From Methylorubrum thiocyanatum (lineage in GTDB: Bacteria > Pseudomonadota > Alphaproteobacteria > Rhizobiales > Beijerinckiaceae), in the NCBI GenBank assembly GCA_014138645.1, contig JACJIB010000006.1, forward strand, positions 372,001-436,000: a stretch of DNA of 64,000 nucleotides, in the 5' to 3' direction. The position numbers and the translations under genes are program-made. This document shows, piece after piece, positions 23,394 through 32,458 of this stretch; within the stretch, counting starts at the first letter, position 1; each line of letters starts with the position of its first letter. Below the pieces are notes generated by a model. The model was not told the origin of the DNA and searched no databases. It saw only the letters and a program-made list of their open reading frames with translations.

Positions 23394-26300
23394 CTACGCC
23401 GCTTGCCCGATGCCGTCTTGGCCGGTCATCGGCAGGCTTGCACCGTGCTGCTTGAGCCGCCTGTTGCCGGAGAGGCTGCGCAGCAGGACGTAGAAGACCG
23501 GTGTCAGGAACAGGCCGAAGGCGGTCACGCCGATCATGCCGGAGAACACGGCGACGCCCATGGCGCTGCGCATCTCCGCTCCGGCCCCGGTCGCCGTCAC
23601 GAGCGGCAGGACGCCCATGATGAAGGCCATCGAGGTCATCAGGATCGGACGCAGGCGCAGGCGGCTCGCCTCGATCGCGGCCTGAACCGGTGAGCGGCCG
23701 GCGAACTCCAGCTCGCGGGCGAACTCCACGATCAGGATCGCGTTCTTGGCCGAGAGACCGACCAGGACGATCAGGCCGATCTGCGTGAAGACGTTGTTGT
23801 CGCCCGCCGAGAGCCAGACCCCGAACATCGCCGCCAGCAAGCCCATCGGCACGATCAGCAGGATGGCGAGCGGCAGGGCGAGGCTCTCGTACTGCGCGGC
23901 GAGCACGAGGAAGACGAGCAGCAGCGCCAGCGGGAAGACCCAGATCCCGGAATTGCCGGCGATGAATTCCTGATACGTCAGATCGGTCCATTCGAAGGCG
24001 AAACCGCGCGGCAGCGTCTCGGCGGCGATGCGCGCTGCCGCCGCTTGCGCTTGGCCCGACGAGAAGCCGGGGGCGGCGCCCGCGTTGATGTCGGCCGAAA
24101 GGAAGCCGTTGTAGCGCATGGCCCGCTCCGGCCCTGCGGTCTGGCGGACGCGCAGCAGGGTGGAGAGCGGCACCATCTCGCCCGATCCGGCGCGGACCTT
24201 GAGCAGCCCGACATCGTCCTGGCGCGCGCGGAACGGCGCGTCGGCCTGGACGCGAACCGAGTAGGTGCGGCCGAACCGGTTGAAGTCGTTGACGTAGAGA
24301 GACCCCAGATAGATCTGCAGCGTGTCGAACACGTCGGTGACCGGGATGCGCAGCTGGCGCGCCTTGGTCCGATCGATGTCGGCGAAGAGCTGCGGTACGT
24401 TCATCTGGAAGCTGGAGAACAGGCCGGCGAGCTCCGGCGCCTGCGCGGCCTTGGCCATGAATGCCTTGGTCGCCTCGTTCAGCGCCTCGTAGCCGAGGCC
24501 GGCGCGATCCTCGATCTGCAGCTTGAAGCCGCCGATCGTGCCCAGGCCATTGACCGGCGGGGGCGGGAACATCGCGATGAACGCTTCCGGGATCGCGGCG
24601 AACTTCCTGTTCAGGGATTGCGCGATGGCAGCCCCGCTCAGCGCGGGATCCTTGCGCTCCGCGAAGGGCTTGAGCGTCGAGAACACGATCCCCGAGTTCG
24701 AGCTGTTGGTGAAGCCGTTGATCGAAAGCCCCGGGAAGGCGACGGCACTCTCGACGCCGGGCTCCTTCAGGGCGATCTCGCTCATCGCCCGGATCACCTC
24801 CTCGGTCCGGTCGAGGGTCGCGCCGTCGGGCAGCTGCGCGAAGCCGACGAGGTACTGCTTGTCCTGCCCCGGTACGAAGCCGCCCGGGATCTGGCGGAAC
24901 AGCGCAACGGTCAAGCCGACGAGCACGAGGTAGAGGACCATCATCGCGCCCTTTCGCGAGACGACGCCGCCGACACCGCGCCCATACCCGTCCGAGGCGC
25001 GCCCGAAGGCGCGGTTGAAGCGGCGGAAGAACCAGCCGAGCAGGGTGTCGAGCACCCGGGTCAGCCGGTCCTTGGGCGCGTGATGGTCTTTCAGGAGCAG
25101 CGCCGAGAGGGCCGGGGACAGGGTCAGCGAGTTGATCGCCGAGATGACGGTCGAGATCGCGATGGTCAGGGCGAATTGCTTGTAGAACTGGCCGGTCAGG
25201 CCACTGATGAAGGCGAGCGGCACGAACACCGCGACGAGCACCAGCGCGATGGCGATGATCGGCCCCGAGACCTCGCGCATCGCCTGGTAGCTGGCGTCCC
25301 GCGGCGACAGCCCGGCCTCGATGTTGCGCTCGACATTCTCCACCACCACGATGGCGTCGTCGACGACGATGCCGATGGCGAGGACGAGGCCGAACAGGCT
25401 CAGCGCGTTGATCGAGAAGCCGAAGGCATGCATCACCGCGAAGGTGCCGACGATGGAGACCGGCACGGCGAGCAGCGGGATGATCGAGGCCCGCCACGTC
25501 TGCAGGAACAGGATCACCACGAGGACGACGAGGGCGATCGCCTCCAGCAGCGTGTGGATGACGGCCTCGATCGAGGCGCGCACGAACTGCGTCGGATCGT
25601 AGACGATCTGATAGTCGACGCCCTCCGGCATATTCTTCTTGATCTCGGCCATGGTCCGGCGGACCTCGTCCGAGATCTGGATCGCATTCGATCCCGGCGA
25701 CTGAGAGATCGGGATCGCCACCGCCGACTTGTTGTCGAGGAGTGAGCGGAGCGCATAATCCGAGGCGCCGAGCTCGATCCGGGCGATGTCGCGAAGCCGC
25801 GTGATCTCGCCGTTCTCTCCGGTCTTCACGACGATGTCGCCGAATTGCTCCTCACTGGTGAGGCGCCCTTCCGCGTTGAGCGAGAGTTGCAGGTCGAGGC
25901 CGGGAACGGCCGGCGAAGCGCCGATGACGCCCGCCGCCGCCTCCACGTTCTGCGCCTGGATCTCGCGCACCACGTCGCCCGCCGAGAGGCCGTGCTCGGC
26001 CACCTTCTGCGGATCGAGCCAGATCCGCATCGCGTAGTCGCCCGAGCCGAACAGCTGCACCTGTCCCACGCCGTCGAGACGGGCGAGGCGATCCTTGATG
26101 TTCAGCACGGCATAGTTGCGCAGATAGGTCATGTCGTAGCGCCCATTGGGCGAGACGAGGTGCACGACCATGGTCAGGTCGGGCGAGGACTTCACCGTGA
26201 CGATGCCGAGCTGACGCACGATGGCCGGCAGGCGCGGCTCGGCCTGCGAGACACGGTTCTGAACGAGCTGCTGCGCCTTGTCCGGATCGGTGCCCAGACG

Positions 26301-26588
26301 GAAGGTGACGGTCAGGGTCATGATCCCGTCCGTCGTGGCTTGGCTCGACATGTAGAGCATGCCCTCGACACCGTTGATCTGCTCCTCGATCGGCGTCGCC
26401 ACCGTCTCGACGATGACCTTGGGGTTGGCGCCCGGGAAGGTGGCCCGCACCACCACCGAGGGCGGCACCACGTCCGGATACTCGGAGATCGGCATCGCAA
26501 AGAGCGAGATGAGGCCGCCGATGAAGATGAGCACCGAGAGCACGCCCGCGAAGATCGGGCGATCGATGAAGAACTTGGACAGGTTCAT
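23394..26588 (-). CDS. RND efflux pump inner-membrane permease (MexF/AcrB-type, HAE1)
   Basis: 1064 residues. Proton-driven multidrug or solvent exporter that forms a trimer in the inner membrane. The N-terminus (MNLSKFFIDRPIFAGVLSVLIF, then EYPDVVPPSVVVRATFPGANP) is close to MexF. TM4 carries the proton-relay pair in GIVVDDAIVVVENVERN, and the second-half repeat (AKNAILIVEFARE) and large periplasmic loops are present. The adaptor gene lies upstream on the same strand with a gap of about 100 bases, and both are probably repressed by the divergent TetR protein. No outer-membrane channel gene is nearby, so the pump must borrow one. Confidence 0.96.
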   Translation of the reverse strand: MNLSKFFIDRPIFAGVLSVLIFIGGLISLFAMPISEYPDVVPPSVVVRATFPGANPKVIVETVATPIEEQINGVEGMLYMSSQATTDGIMTLTVTFRLGTDPDKAQQLVQNRVSQAEPRLPAIVRQLGIVTVKSSPDLTMVVHLVSPNGRYDMTYLRNYAVLNIKDRLARLDGVGQVQLFGSGDYAMRIWLDPQKVAEHGLSAGDVVREIQAQNVEAAAGVIGASPAVPGLDLQLSLNAEGRLTSEEQFGDIVVKTGENGEITRLRDIARIELGASDYALRSLLDNKSAVAIPISQSPGSNAIQISDEVRRTMAEIKKNMPEGVDYQIVYDPTQFVRASIEAVIHTLLEAIALVVLVVILFLQTWRASIIPLLAVPVSIVGTFAVMHAFGFSINALSLFGLVLAIGIVVDDAIVVVENVERNIEAGLSPRDASYQAMREVSGPIIAIALVLVAVFVPLAFISGLTGQFYKQFALTIAISTVISAINSLTLSPALSALLLKDHHAPKDRLTRVLDTLLGWFFRRFNRAFGRASDGYGRGVGGVVSRKGAMMVLYLVLVGLTVALFRQIPGGFVPGQDKQYLVGFAQLPDGATLDRTEEVIRAMSEIALKEPGVESAVAFPGLSINGFTNSSNSGIVFSTLKPFAERKDPALSGAAIAQSLNRKFAAIPEAFIAMFPPPPVNGLGTIGGFKLQIEDRAGLGYEALNEATKAFMAKAAQAPELAGLFSSFQMNVPQLFADIDRTKARQLRIPVTDVFDTLQIYLGSLYVNDFNRFGRTYSVRVQADAPFRARQDDVGLLKVRAGSGEMVPLSTLLRVRQTAGPERAMRYNGFLSADINAGAAPGFSSGQAQAAAARIAAETLPRGFAFEWTDLTYQEFIAGNSGIWVFPLALLLVFLVLAAQYESLALPLAILLIVPMGLLAAMFGVWLSAGDNNVFTQIGLIVLVGLSAKNAILIVEFARELEFAGRSPVQAAIEASRLRLRPILMTSMAFIMGVLPLVTATGAGAEMRSAMGVAVFSGMIGVTAFGLFLTPVFYVLLRSLSGNRRLKQHGASLPMTGQDGIGQAA

Positions 26589-26691
26589 GTCGCCCTCCGG
26601 GGACGGGCATCAGGCACAAGGCGTCGGGCGGCCGCCGTGAGGGCGGTCGCGCGCGTCGGGTCGGGTCGGGAACGGTCGGAGGCGCTGGACG

Positions 26692-27954
26692 CTACGGGGC
26701 CTCGGCGCTGGCGAGCGTGCGCGCTCCGGCACCGGGCGTGCGCTCGCCCATCGCCACCGGCTCAGGGCGCAGGAGCGTGCCGGGGCGGATGCGCTGCAAT
26801 CCGTTGACGACGATGCGCTCGCCGCCGGAGAGGCCCGCGGTCACGACGCGCAGGCCCTCGACCGCCCGGCCGAGGGTGACGGCGCGGAACTCGGCGCGGT
26901 TGTCCGCTCCGACCACGAGCACGAACTTCTTGTCCTGATCGGTCCCGACGGCCCGTTCATCGACGAGGAGCAACCGCTCGGGCTTGGCCTGACCGAGGCG
27001 CATCCGCGCGAACTGACCGGGGATGAGGCGGCCGTCGCCATTGGCGAACGTGGCGCGCACCCGCACCGTGCCGCTGCGGGCATCGACCTTGTTGTCGATG
27101 AACTGCAGGTGCCCGCGGGCGCGAGCCCCGTCCACCGTCACCATCTCGACGGGGATGCGGTCGAGCCTACCGCGCCCGCCCGCCGGGCCGGCGATCGAGG
27201 CCAGTGCCTTCAGAACGACGGTCTCGTCCGCATCGAAGCTCGCGTAGACCGGATCGACCGAGACGAGGGTGGTGAGCACCGCCGCCCCCGCTCCCGTCGC
27301 CACGAGGTTGCCCGGCGTGATCTCCCGGCGCCCGACGCGTCCCCCCACCGCTGCCCGCACCTGGGTGTAGCTCAGGTTCAGGCGCGCCGCCTCCAGCGCT
27401 GCCTTCGCCGCATCGAGGCTCGCCTTCGCCTCCTTGAAGGCGTTGGCGCGCACGTCGAGGTCGCGTGCCGTGACGATCTGCTGGTCGGAGAGGCGGCGCC
27501 CGCGCTCCAGATCGCTCGAGGTCAGGCCGACGCGCGCCTCGGCGCCGGCCACCTGGGCTTCCAGACGCTGGACCTCCGCCGCGTAGGGCGCCGGATCGAT
27601 GGTCACGAGAAGATCGCCGGCCTCGACAAGCTCGCCTTCCACGAAGTGCGTGGACTGGATCGCGCCGCCGACACGGGCGCGCACGTCGATCCGGTCGACG
27701 GCTTCGAGCCGGCCGGAGAACTCATCCCAGAGGAGGACGTCACGCGGCTCGACGGTGGCGACCGAGGCCGGCGCGGCCTGCTCGGCTGGCGGCGTCGCGG
27801 CAATCGCCGCATTCCCCTCAAACAGCGGAGCCGAAACGAATTGATAGGAAGCTCCCGCCAGCAGGGCGAGAGCGAGGCCGACCCCGGCGCTGCGCCGGAC
27901 GAGAAAATGGCCTAGGGACGTTTCGCGATGGGGGTGCACGGCCGGCTCCGACAT
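26692..27954 (-). CDS. RND efflux periplasmic adaptor (MexE/AcrA-type)
   Basis: 420 residues from the ATG at 27954. An N-terminal membrane anchor (about 20-40, GLALALLAGASYQFVSAPLF), a lipoyl/biotinyl half-motif (RIDVRARVGG), an alpha-hairpin rich in Ala/Glu/Arg, a second lipoyl half (NLSYTQVRAAVGGRVG) and a beta-barrel domain (PGQFARMRLG, IVVNGLQRIRPGTLL) are all as expected. It bridges the permease to an outer-membrane channel. The frame is open further upstream, but a longer protein would run through the palindromic operator into the TetR gene, so I use 27954. That leaves a very short leader directly behind the operator. Confidence 0.93.
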   Translation of the reverse strand: MSEPAVHPHRETSLGHFLVRRSAGVGLALALLAGASYQFVSAPLFEGNAAIAATPPAEQAAPASVATVEPRDVLLWDEFSGRLEAVDRIDVRARVGGAIQSTHFVEGELVEAGDLLVTIDPAPYAAEVQRLEAQVAGAEARVGLTSSDLERGRRLSDQQIVTARDLDVRANAFKEAKASLDAAKAALEAARLNLSYTQVRAAVGGRVGRREITPGNLVATGAGAAVLTTLVSVDPVYASFDADETVVLKALASIAGPAGGRGRLDRIPVEMVTVDGARARGHLQFIDNKVDARSGTVRVRATFANGDGRLIPGQFARMRLGQAKPERLLLVDERAVGTDQDKKFVLVVGADNRAEFRAVTLGRAVEGLRVVTAGLSGGERIVVNGLQRIRPGTLLRPEPVAMGERTPGAGARTLASAEAP

Positions 27955-27955
27955 C

Positions 27956-27983
27956 TGTATCGTCCGATACACATGTCGACATG
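27956..27983. promoter_or_regulatory. Palindromic operator between the RND pump and tetR
   Basis: Two adjoining perfect palindromes: TGTATCG-TC-CGATACA (27956-27971) and CATGTCGACATG (27972-27983). A further CGATACA half-site lies at 28016-28022, near the TetR start. The position between divergent genes makes it the probable binding site of the TetR protein at 28043-28657. Confidence 0.8.
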
Positions 27984-28042
27984 GACGCGGCCCGTCAAGA
28001 GACTTATCTACCACTCGATACAAAACTTGGAGCTTGCGGACA

Positions 28043-28657
28043 ATGGCGATGGGGCGGCCCCGGTCGTTCGACACGGACAAGGCCCTTGATGATGCGATGG
28101 AGGTGTTCTGGCGCCACGGCTATGACGGCGCGAGCCTCGCGATGCTGACCAAGGCGATGGGTATCAAGCCGCCGAGCCTCTACGCGGCCTTCGGCAGCAA
28201 GGAGGGTCTGCTGAAGGCTGCCCTCGACCGTTACGCCCAGCGTCGGTCCGAGCACATGCGCTACGTGCTTGCGGGCCCCACCGCCCGCGACGTGGCCGAG
28301 CGCTTCCTGTTCAGCATCGCGGAGAGTCACACCGACCCGGCCAACCCGCCCGGCTGCCTCCTCGTCCAGGGCGGGCTCGCCTGCGGCCAAGGCTCGGAGA
28401 ACATTCCGTTCGAGCTGGCGTCTCGGCGCGCGCTGTCGGAGACGGAACTGCGCGAGCGCTTCGTCCAGGCGCAGCAGGACGGCGACCTTGCCGAGACCGC
28501 CGATCCCGCAGCACTGGCGCGGTTTCTCTCAACGGTCGCCTCGGGCATGGGTGTCCTGGCGTCGTCCGGAGCGGATCGGGGCGCCTTGCGGGAGGTCGCG
28601 CGCGTCTCGCTCAGCGCCTTCCCGGAACGCGACGAGATGCGGATCGTGAAGCCGTGA
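28043..28657 (+). CDS. TetR-family repressor of the RND pump
   Basis: 204 residues. The N-terminal HTH is typical: GRPRSFDTDKALDDAMEVFWRHGYDGASLAMLTKAMGI, then PPSLYAAFGSKEGLL. The C-terminal ligand domain (about 80-195) has a PGCLLVQGGLACG segment found in the AcrR/ComR-like branch that controls efflux pumps. The ATG at 28043 fits the conserved N-terminus. The gene is divergent from the adaptor, with 88 bases between starts that contain two palindromes. It should repress both directions until it binds an inducer, which is not known. Confidence 0.93.
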   Translation: MAMGRPRSFDTDKALDDAMEVFWRHGYDGASLAMLTKAMGIKPPSLYAAFGSKEGLLKAALDRYAQRRSEHMRYVLAGPTARDVAERFLFSIAESHTDPANPPGCLLVQGGLACGQGSENIPFELASRRALSETELRERFVQAQQDGDLAETADPAALARFLSTVASGMGVLASSGADRGALREVARVSLSAFPERDEMRIVKP

Positions 28658-28807
28658 GAAAGCGGTGAGCACCGCCGAGCCCATCACGCGGGGCTCCCGC
28701 GTTCTCCGGCCGGCCGCTGCCGACGCGCTCGCCACAAAGGGCCATCTCGTAGGGCCGGAACAGGACACGCGGAATCGTTCGTCGCTCGAATCGATCCGCA
28801 GGCCGTT

Positions 28808-29221
28808 TCAGGCGAGCGCGGCCTCGCGGACCTCGAGCACGGTCAGGCGTCGGATCTCGCCCGTGCGAGTGGCCCAATCGATGGACTGACCCTTGCTCAA
28901 GCCGATCAGGGCTGCGCCGATCGGCGTCAGGATGGAAACCTTGCCCTGCTCGATGTCGGCATCCCCGGGGTAGACCAGCGTCACGGATTGCATCCGACCC
29001 GTCGAATTGTCGCGGAAGTCCACCCGGCTGCCCATGCGTGCGAAATCGCCCTCAGCGGTCCCGCCACGGACGATCTGCACCCGGTCGAGTTCGTCCGAAA
29101 GAAAGGAGGCGACCTCCGGCGCGCGATCCATGGCGCTCGCCGCCAGTCGCGACAACCGTTCGTGGTCATCGGCCGTCATCTTGATGCGCGGCTTCGACCG
29201 AGCAGGGGAAACCTTCGTCAA
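28808..29221 (-). CDS. rnk: Rnk-like regulator of nucleoside diphosphate kinase (GreA/GreB C-domain)
   Basis: 137 residues. An N-terminal short helix region (MTADDHERLSRLAASAM) leads into the FKBP-like GreA/GreB C-terminal domain: GSRVDFRDNSTGRMQSVTLVYPGDADIEQGKVSILTPIGAALIGLSKGQSIDW. This is the arrangement of Rnk, which binds RNA polymerase near the secondary channel but lacks the long Gre coiled coil. The TTG at 29221 has AAAGGA about 9 bases upstream; an ATG at 29179 would give a shorter protein. A second Rnk-like gene is 0.9 kb away on the other strand. Confidence 0.88.
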   Translation of the reverse strand: MTKVSPARSKPRIKMTADDHERLSRLAASAMDRAPEVASFLSDELDRVQIVRGGTAEGDFARMGSRVDFRDNSTGRMQSVTLVYPGDADIEQGKVSILTPIGAALIGLSKGQSIDWATRTGEIRRLTVLEVREAALA

Positions 29222-29247
29222 TTCCTTGGATCCTTTTCAGGGTGTTT

Positions 29248-29478
29248 TTACGACGTTGCACGCGGCCCCGGATCGTCCCTCTTCTCCGAACCAAGCAGGA
29301 GATCTTCTTCGATTTTTGCTGGACCGGACGAATACGCGTCGTTTCGGCGCGAGAACGGAAGCACGGTGCCTGAACGCGGTGCCGCGTCATGGACGGAGAT
29401 AGGTTTTTCTTGTTTCGTCACCGCCTCACCTTCGCCGCCCGGAGGGTGAGGTGGCGGACCGCGCTCAGGGGCATCCAT
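29248..29478 (-). CDS. Possible small hypothetical protein upstream of rnk
   Basis: 76 residues (MDAPERGPPPHPPGGEGEAV..., ending LGSEKRDDPGPRATS), polar and Pro/Gly-rich, no known family. It ends 26 bases before the rnk start on the same strand, and GGAG lies about 11 bases before the ATG. Codon bias is only moderately gene-like, so this may be leader sequence of rnk instead of a gene. Confidence 0.3.
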   Translation of the reverse strand: MDAPERGPPPHPPGGEGEAVTKQEKPISVHDAAPRSGTVLPFSRRNDAYSSGPAKIEEDLLLGSEKRDDPGPRATS

Positions 29479-29788
29479 AGATCCCGCTCCGATACGGCAT
29501 GAGAACGGCCTGTCCGGCAGCGAGACCGCGCATGGTCGTCGACGCGAAGGACGCGTTCGCTTCATAGGTCGGATGAAGGATTTGGTGTGGCGGTTGCCAT
29601 GCGCTCTTGCCGCGACAGGCGACAGCGCCTCGGCAAAACCCTCGCGCATCCCCGAACTCTGCGGACGCTGCGCGTCGCCGGCCCGGGGCTACTCGCCCGC
29701 GATCAGGCGCCCTGCCCGAAGCTGGGCACGGTTGAGGACGGTCATGCTGCACATGATTGCCTGAGCATCAGCGAAGTTGATGATCGTG

Positions 29789-30064
29789 TCAATTCGCTGC
29801 GACAAGGCAATCGAGGCGACCCAGCATCGCAAAACCATCGTCCTTGGCCTGCTTGACAGCCGCACGGCCTAGCCTATGCTCGACTAGATTATGCCGAACC
29901 GTCTTCAAAGCATTCGCCTTCTCGGGCGTGCGGGCAGCTTGCAAGCAGGCTCTTAAGCCCTGGCGCTTGGCCGGCCTGACAAGGCGCGGCCCGCTCCAGG
30001 GATCGATCTCCAGCACTTCGTTTTTTCGACGCGCAGGTCCCGAACGGGCAGCGCCGTCAGCCAC
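29789..30064 (-). CDS. Possible small hypothetical protein
   Basis: 91 residues from a GTG, rich in Arg, Lys and Ala (LRACLQAARTPEKANALKTV, VEHRLGRAAVKQAKDDG). No family is recognised and no good ribosome site precedes the start; a shorter version is possible. It is the only frame with some coding character in the 630 bases between the small frame at 29478 and the second rnk-like gene. Confidence 0.3.
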   Translation of the reverse strand: MADGAARSGPARRKNEVLEIDPWSGPRLVRPAKRQGLRACLQAARTPEKANALKTVRHNLVEHRLGRAAVKQAKDDGFAMLGRLDCLVAAN

Positions 30065-30111
30065 CCTGCGCGGCTTGGCCGTGCAGAGCGGTCCTGCTGT
30101 GAGGTGTCAGA

Positions 30112-30561
30112 ATGGGCGCTGTTCGGAAACGTCCCCCGATTACGCTTCCAACCTACGACTTTGATCGTCTCGTCGCTTCTGGGCTTGCTGCGTATCAGCG
30201 CGGCGATCCTTATGCCGACCTTCTGCTTTCAAAACTCGAACGTGCGGCATCCTTTGCCGCTTCCCCGCCGCCCCGAGATGTCGTTGCCGTCACTTGTCGC
30301 GTGCGCTATCGGCTCGACGATGAGCCGACGGTGCGGGCGCATCGACTTGTCTATCCAGGCCACGTGATCGCCTCGGAAGAGGAGATCTCTGCGGCGAGTC
30401 CGCTCGGCGTTGCGATGCTCGGCCTCAGAAGAGGGGACCGCATCCCGTTTCGCGACAACGCCACGGGAAGCGAGCACGTCGTCGAAATCGCCGATGTCGG
30501 ACCGCCACGGTCCACGGTCGACACCGTGCCGCCCAGGCCATTCGATCGTCTTCTGCGCTGA
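30112..30561 (+). CDS. Second Rnk-like protein (GreA/GreB C-domain)
   Basis: 149 residues. The first half (PTYDFDRLVASGLAAYQRGDPYADLLLSKLERA) is helical, and the second half is a GreA/GreB C-terminal domain with VTCRVRYRLD, LVYPGHVIASEEEISAASPLGVAMLGLRRGDRIPF. The motif LVYPG...ISxxSPxGxAxLGLxxGD is shared with the rnk gene at 28808-29221, so the two are paralogues of the same type. GAGGTG lies 6 bases before the ATG. The helical part differs between the two, so they may contact RNA polymerase differently. Confidence 0.82.
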   Translation: MGAVRKRPPITLPTYDFDRLVASGLAAYQRGDPYADLLLSKLERAASFAASPPPRDVVAVTCRVRYRLDDEPTVRAHRLVYPGHVIASEEEISAASPLGVAMLGLRRGDRIPFRDNATGSEHVVEIADVGPPRSTVDTVPPRPFDRLLR

Positions 30562-30746
30562 TCCTCAGCCCTTGCCGGCAGCCGACCGGATCTGCGTTCG
30601 GCCGCATCATCGCGGCCGCAGCTTTGTAAAAACCTCACTCCCACAGGACCTTGCCTGATGATCGAGAGCCGTTGGCCCGTGCATCGCCGCATCACCGGTC
30701 CGATGGTCATGATCGGCTCCGGTCCTCGGAGCGGAAGGCGCCGAGG

Positions 30747-31598
30747 TCAGGCCGGCACCCCGATCGGGCTCAAGCGGGCGAGCGGCACATGGCCGGGATC
30801 GCTGTGCAGGAGCGCGAGGCAGCGTTGCTTGATCGCCGTGAAGCGCGGATCGGTGATCAGGCCGCGGTCGCGCGGGCGCCCGAAATCGAGAGGGATGTCG
30901 TCGAGGATGCGCCCCGGCCGCGGCGTCATGACGAGGAGGCGGTCGGCCAGGAACAGGGCCTCGTCGATGTCGTGCGTCACGAACAGGATCGTGGTGCGGT
31001 GCCGGGTCCAGATGTCGAGCAGCAATTCCTGCATCGTCAGCCGCGTCTGCGCGTCGAGCGCCCCGAACGGCTCGTCCATCAGCAGGATCCGGGGCCGGTT
31101 GATGAGCGCGCGGGCGATCTCCACCCGCTGCTGCATGCCGCCCGACAATTCGGCCGGATAGCGCCCGGCGAAGTCGGACAGGCCGACCTGCGCGAGCAGC
31201 GCGCGGGCGCGCTCCCGGCGCTCCCGGCGGCCGACGCCCTTCATCTTCAGGCCGAAGGCAACGTTGTCGGTGACGCTGAGCCAGGGAAACAGGGTGTGCT
31301 GCTGGAAGACGATGCCGCGGTCGGGATGCGGCCCGGCGATCGCCCGGCCGTCGAGGCTGACGCTGCCGCGCGACAGGGCGAGGTGCCCGGCGACCGCGCC
31401 GAGCAGGGTCGACTTCCCGCAGCCCGAGGGCCCGAGGATGCAGACGAACTGACGGCCCGGGATGTCGAGGCTGATGGCCTCGACCACGTCGAAGGCGGCC
31501 GTGCCCTGACCGAGGCGGATCGCCCCGTCGCGGATGGCGACGTGCCCGGCCTCGCTCCGATCGGTGCCCGCTTGGATCCGTGCCGCGCCCGCGCTCAT
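30747..31598 (-). CDS. ABC transporter ATP-binding protein (nitrate/sulfonate/taurine type)
   Basis: 283 residues. Walker A GPSGCGKST, Q-loop FQQHTLFPWL, signature LSGGMQQRVEIARAL, Walker B RILLMDEPFGALD and switch HDIDEAL are all present. This is the SsuB/TauB/NrtD branch. The ATG at 31598 overlaps the stop of the permease gene (ATGA), and the permease overlaps the binding-protein gene in the same way, so the three are one unit. It powers uptake of a small organic or inorganic anion; which one is not shown by sequence. A fused longer frame upstream is a shadow of the permease gene. Confidence 0.95.
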   Translation of the reverse strand: MSAGAARIQAGTDRSEAGHVAIRDGAIRLGQGTAAFDVVEAISLDIPGRQFVCILGPSGCGKSTLLGAVAGHLALSRGSVSLDGRAIAGPHPDRGIVFQQHTLFPWLSVTDNVAFGLKMKGVGRRERRERARALLAQVGLSDFAGRYPAELSGGMQQRVEIARALINRPRILLMDEPFGALDAQTRLTMQELLLDIWTRHRTTILFVTHDIDEALFLADRLLVMTPRPGRILDDIPLDFGRPRDRGLITDPRFTAIKQRCLALLHSDPGHVPLARLSPIGVPA

Positions 31599-32458
31599 CG
31601 CTGGCCTCCCGCGCCGATCCAGGGCGTCGCCCGCGCGCCGAGCCAGCGCACGATGAGGCTCGACCCCATCCCGAGCACGCCGATCAGCAGCATGCCGACG
31701 ACGATGTCGTCGTAGTTCTGCAGGGTGTAGGATTCCCAGGTGAAGTAGCCGATCCCGTACTGGCCGGAGATCATCTCGGCGGTCACGAGGCAGAACCACG
31801 CCGTGCCCATGCCGATCGCCGCGCCCGTCACGATGCTCGGCGTGGCGCCGGGCAGGATCACCTCGCGCAGGATCGCGGCATCGCCCGCGCCGAGGCTGCG
31901 GGCGGCGGCCACCAGCCGGGGATGCACCGATTCCACGCCATGCACGGTGTTGAGCAGGATCGGGAACAGCGCGCCCGTAAAGGTGATGAAGGCCATCGAC
32001 ACCTCGGAGGACGGGAACATCAGGATCGCGAGCGGGATCCAGGCCACCGCCGGGATCGGCCGCAGCACCTCGAGCGGCGGCCACAGCAGGTCGCGGGCGG
32101 ACCGTGAGCGGCCGATGGCGAGGCCGAGCGCGACCCCGACCACGAGCGCGGCGAGAAAGCCCGACAGCACCCGCGCGAGGCTGGCCCCCAGATGGGTTGG
32201 CAGCGCGGGGGCGTGGAGCAGCGCCCAGGCCGCCTGCGCCGCGGCCGCCGGGGTCGGCACGTTGCGGAAGGTGACGAGGCCGAGATCGAGCCGATAGCGC
32301 GCCGCCACGTGCCACGCGAGAAGGCTGAGGCCCAGGGCGAGCCCGCGCAAAGCGAGCCGCCCGAGTGGCAGCGTTCGCGGGAGCCGCACCGCCCGGCCGC
32401 GCGGCGCGCGGATCGGAGCACCCGTCTCGATCACCGAAGCGCTCATCGGCAGGCTCAT
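31595..32458 (-). CDS. ABC transporter permease (nitrate/sulfonate/taurine type)
   Basis: 287 residues from the ATG at 32458, with about six membrane segments. The BPD-transp-1 EAA-type loop reads SLGAGDAAILREVILPGATPSIVTGAAIGMGTAW, the standard form in SsuC/TauC/NrtB. Start and stop both overlap the adjacent genes by four bases (ATGA), showing tight coupling with the binding protein before it and the ATPase after it. The longer open frame upstream is discarded because it lies inside the binding-protein gene. Confidence 0.94.
   Translation of the reverse strand: MSLPMSASVIETGAPIRAPRGRAVRLPRTLPLGRLALRGLALGLSLLAWHVAARYRLDLGLVTFRNVPTPAAAAQAAWALLHAPALPTHLGASLARVLSGFLAALVVGVALGLAIGRSRSARDLLWPPLEVLRPIPAVAWIPLAILMFPSSEVSMAFITFTGALFPILLNTVHGVESVHPRLVAAARSLGAGDAAILREVILPGATPSIVTGAAIGMGTAWFCLVTAEMISGQYGIGYFTWESYTLQNYDDIVVGMLLIGVLGMGSSLIVRWLGARATPWIGAGGQR

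Noticed and set aside
22804..25497. 897-codon minus-strand frame
   Set aside because: It is out of frame with the RND permease that covers most of it; only its last 115 codons (22804-23151) are a real gene.
30747..32315. 522-codon minus-strand frame covering ATPase and part of the permease
   Set aside because: The N-terminal 240 residues are the permease gene read in the wrong frame; the ATPase start at 31598 overlaps the permease stop.
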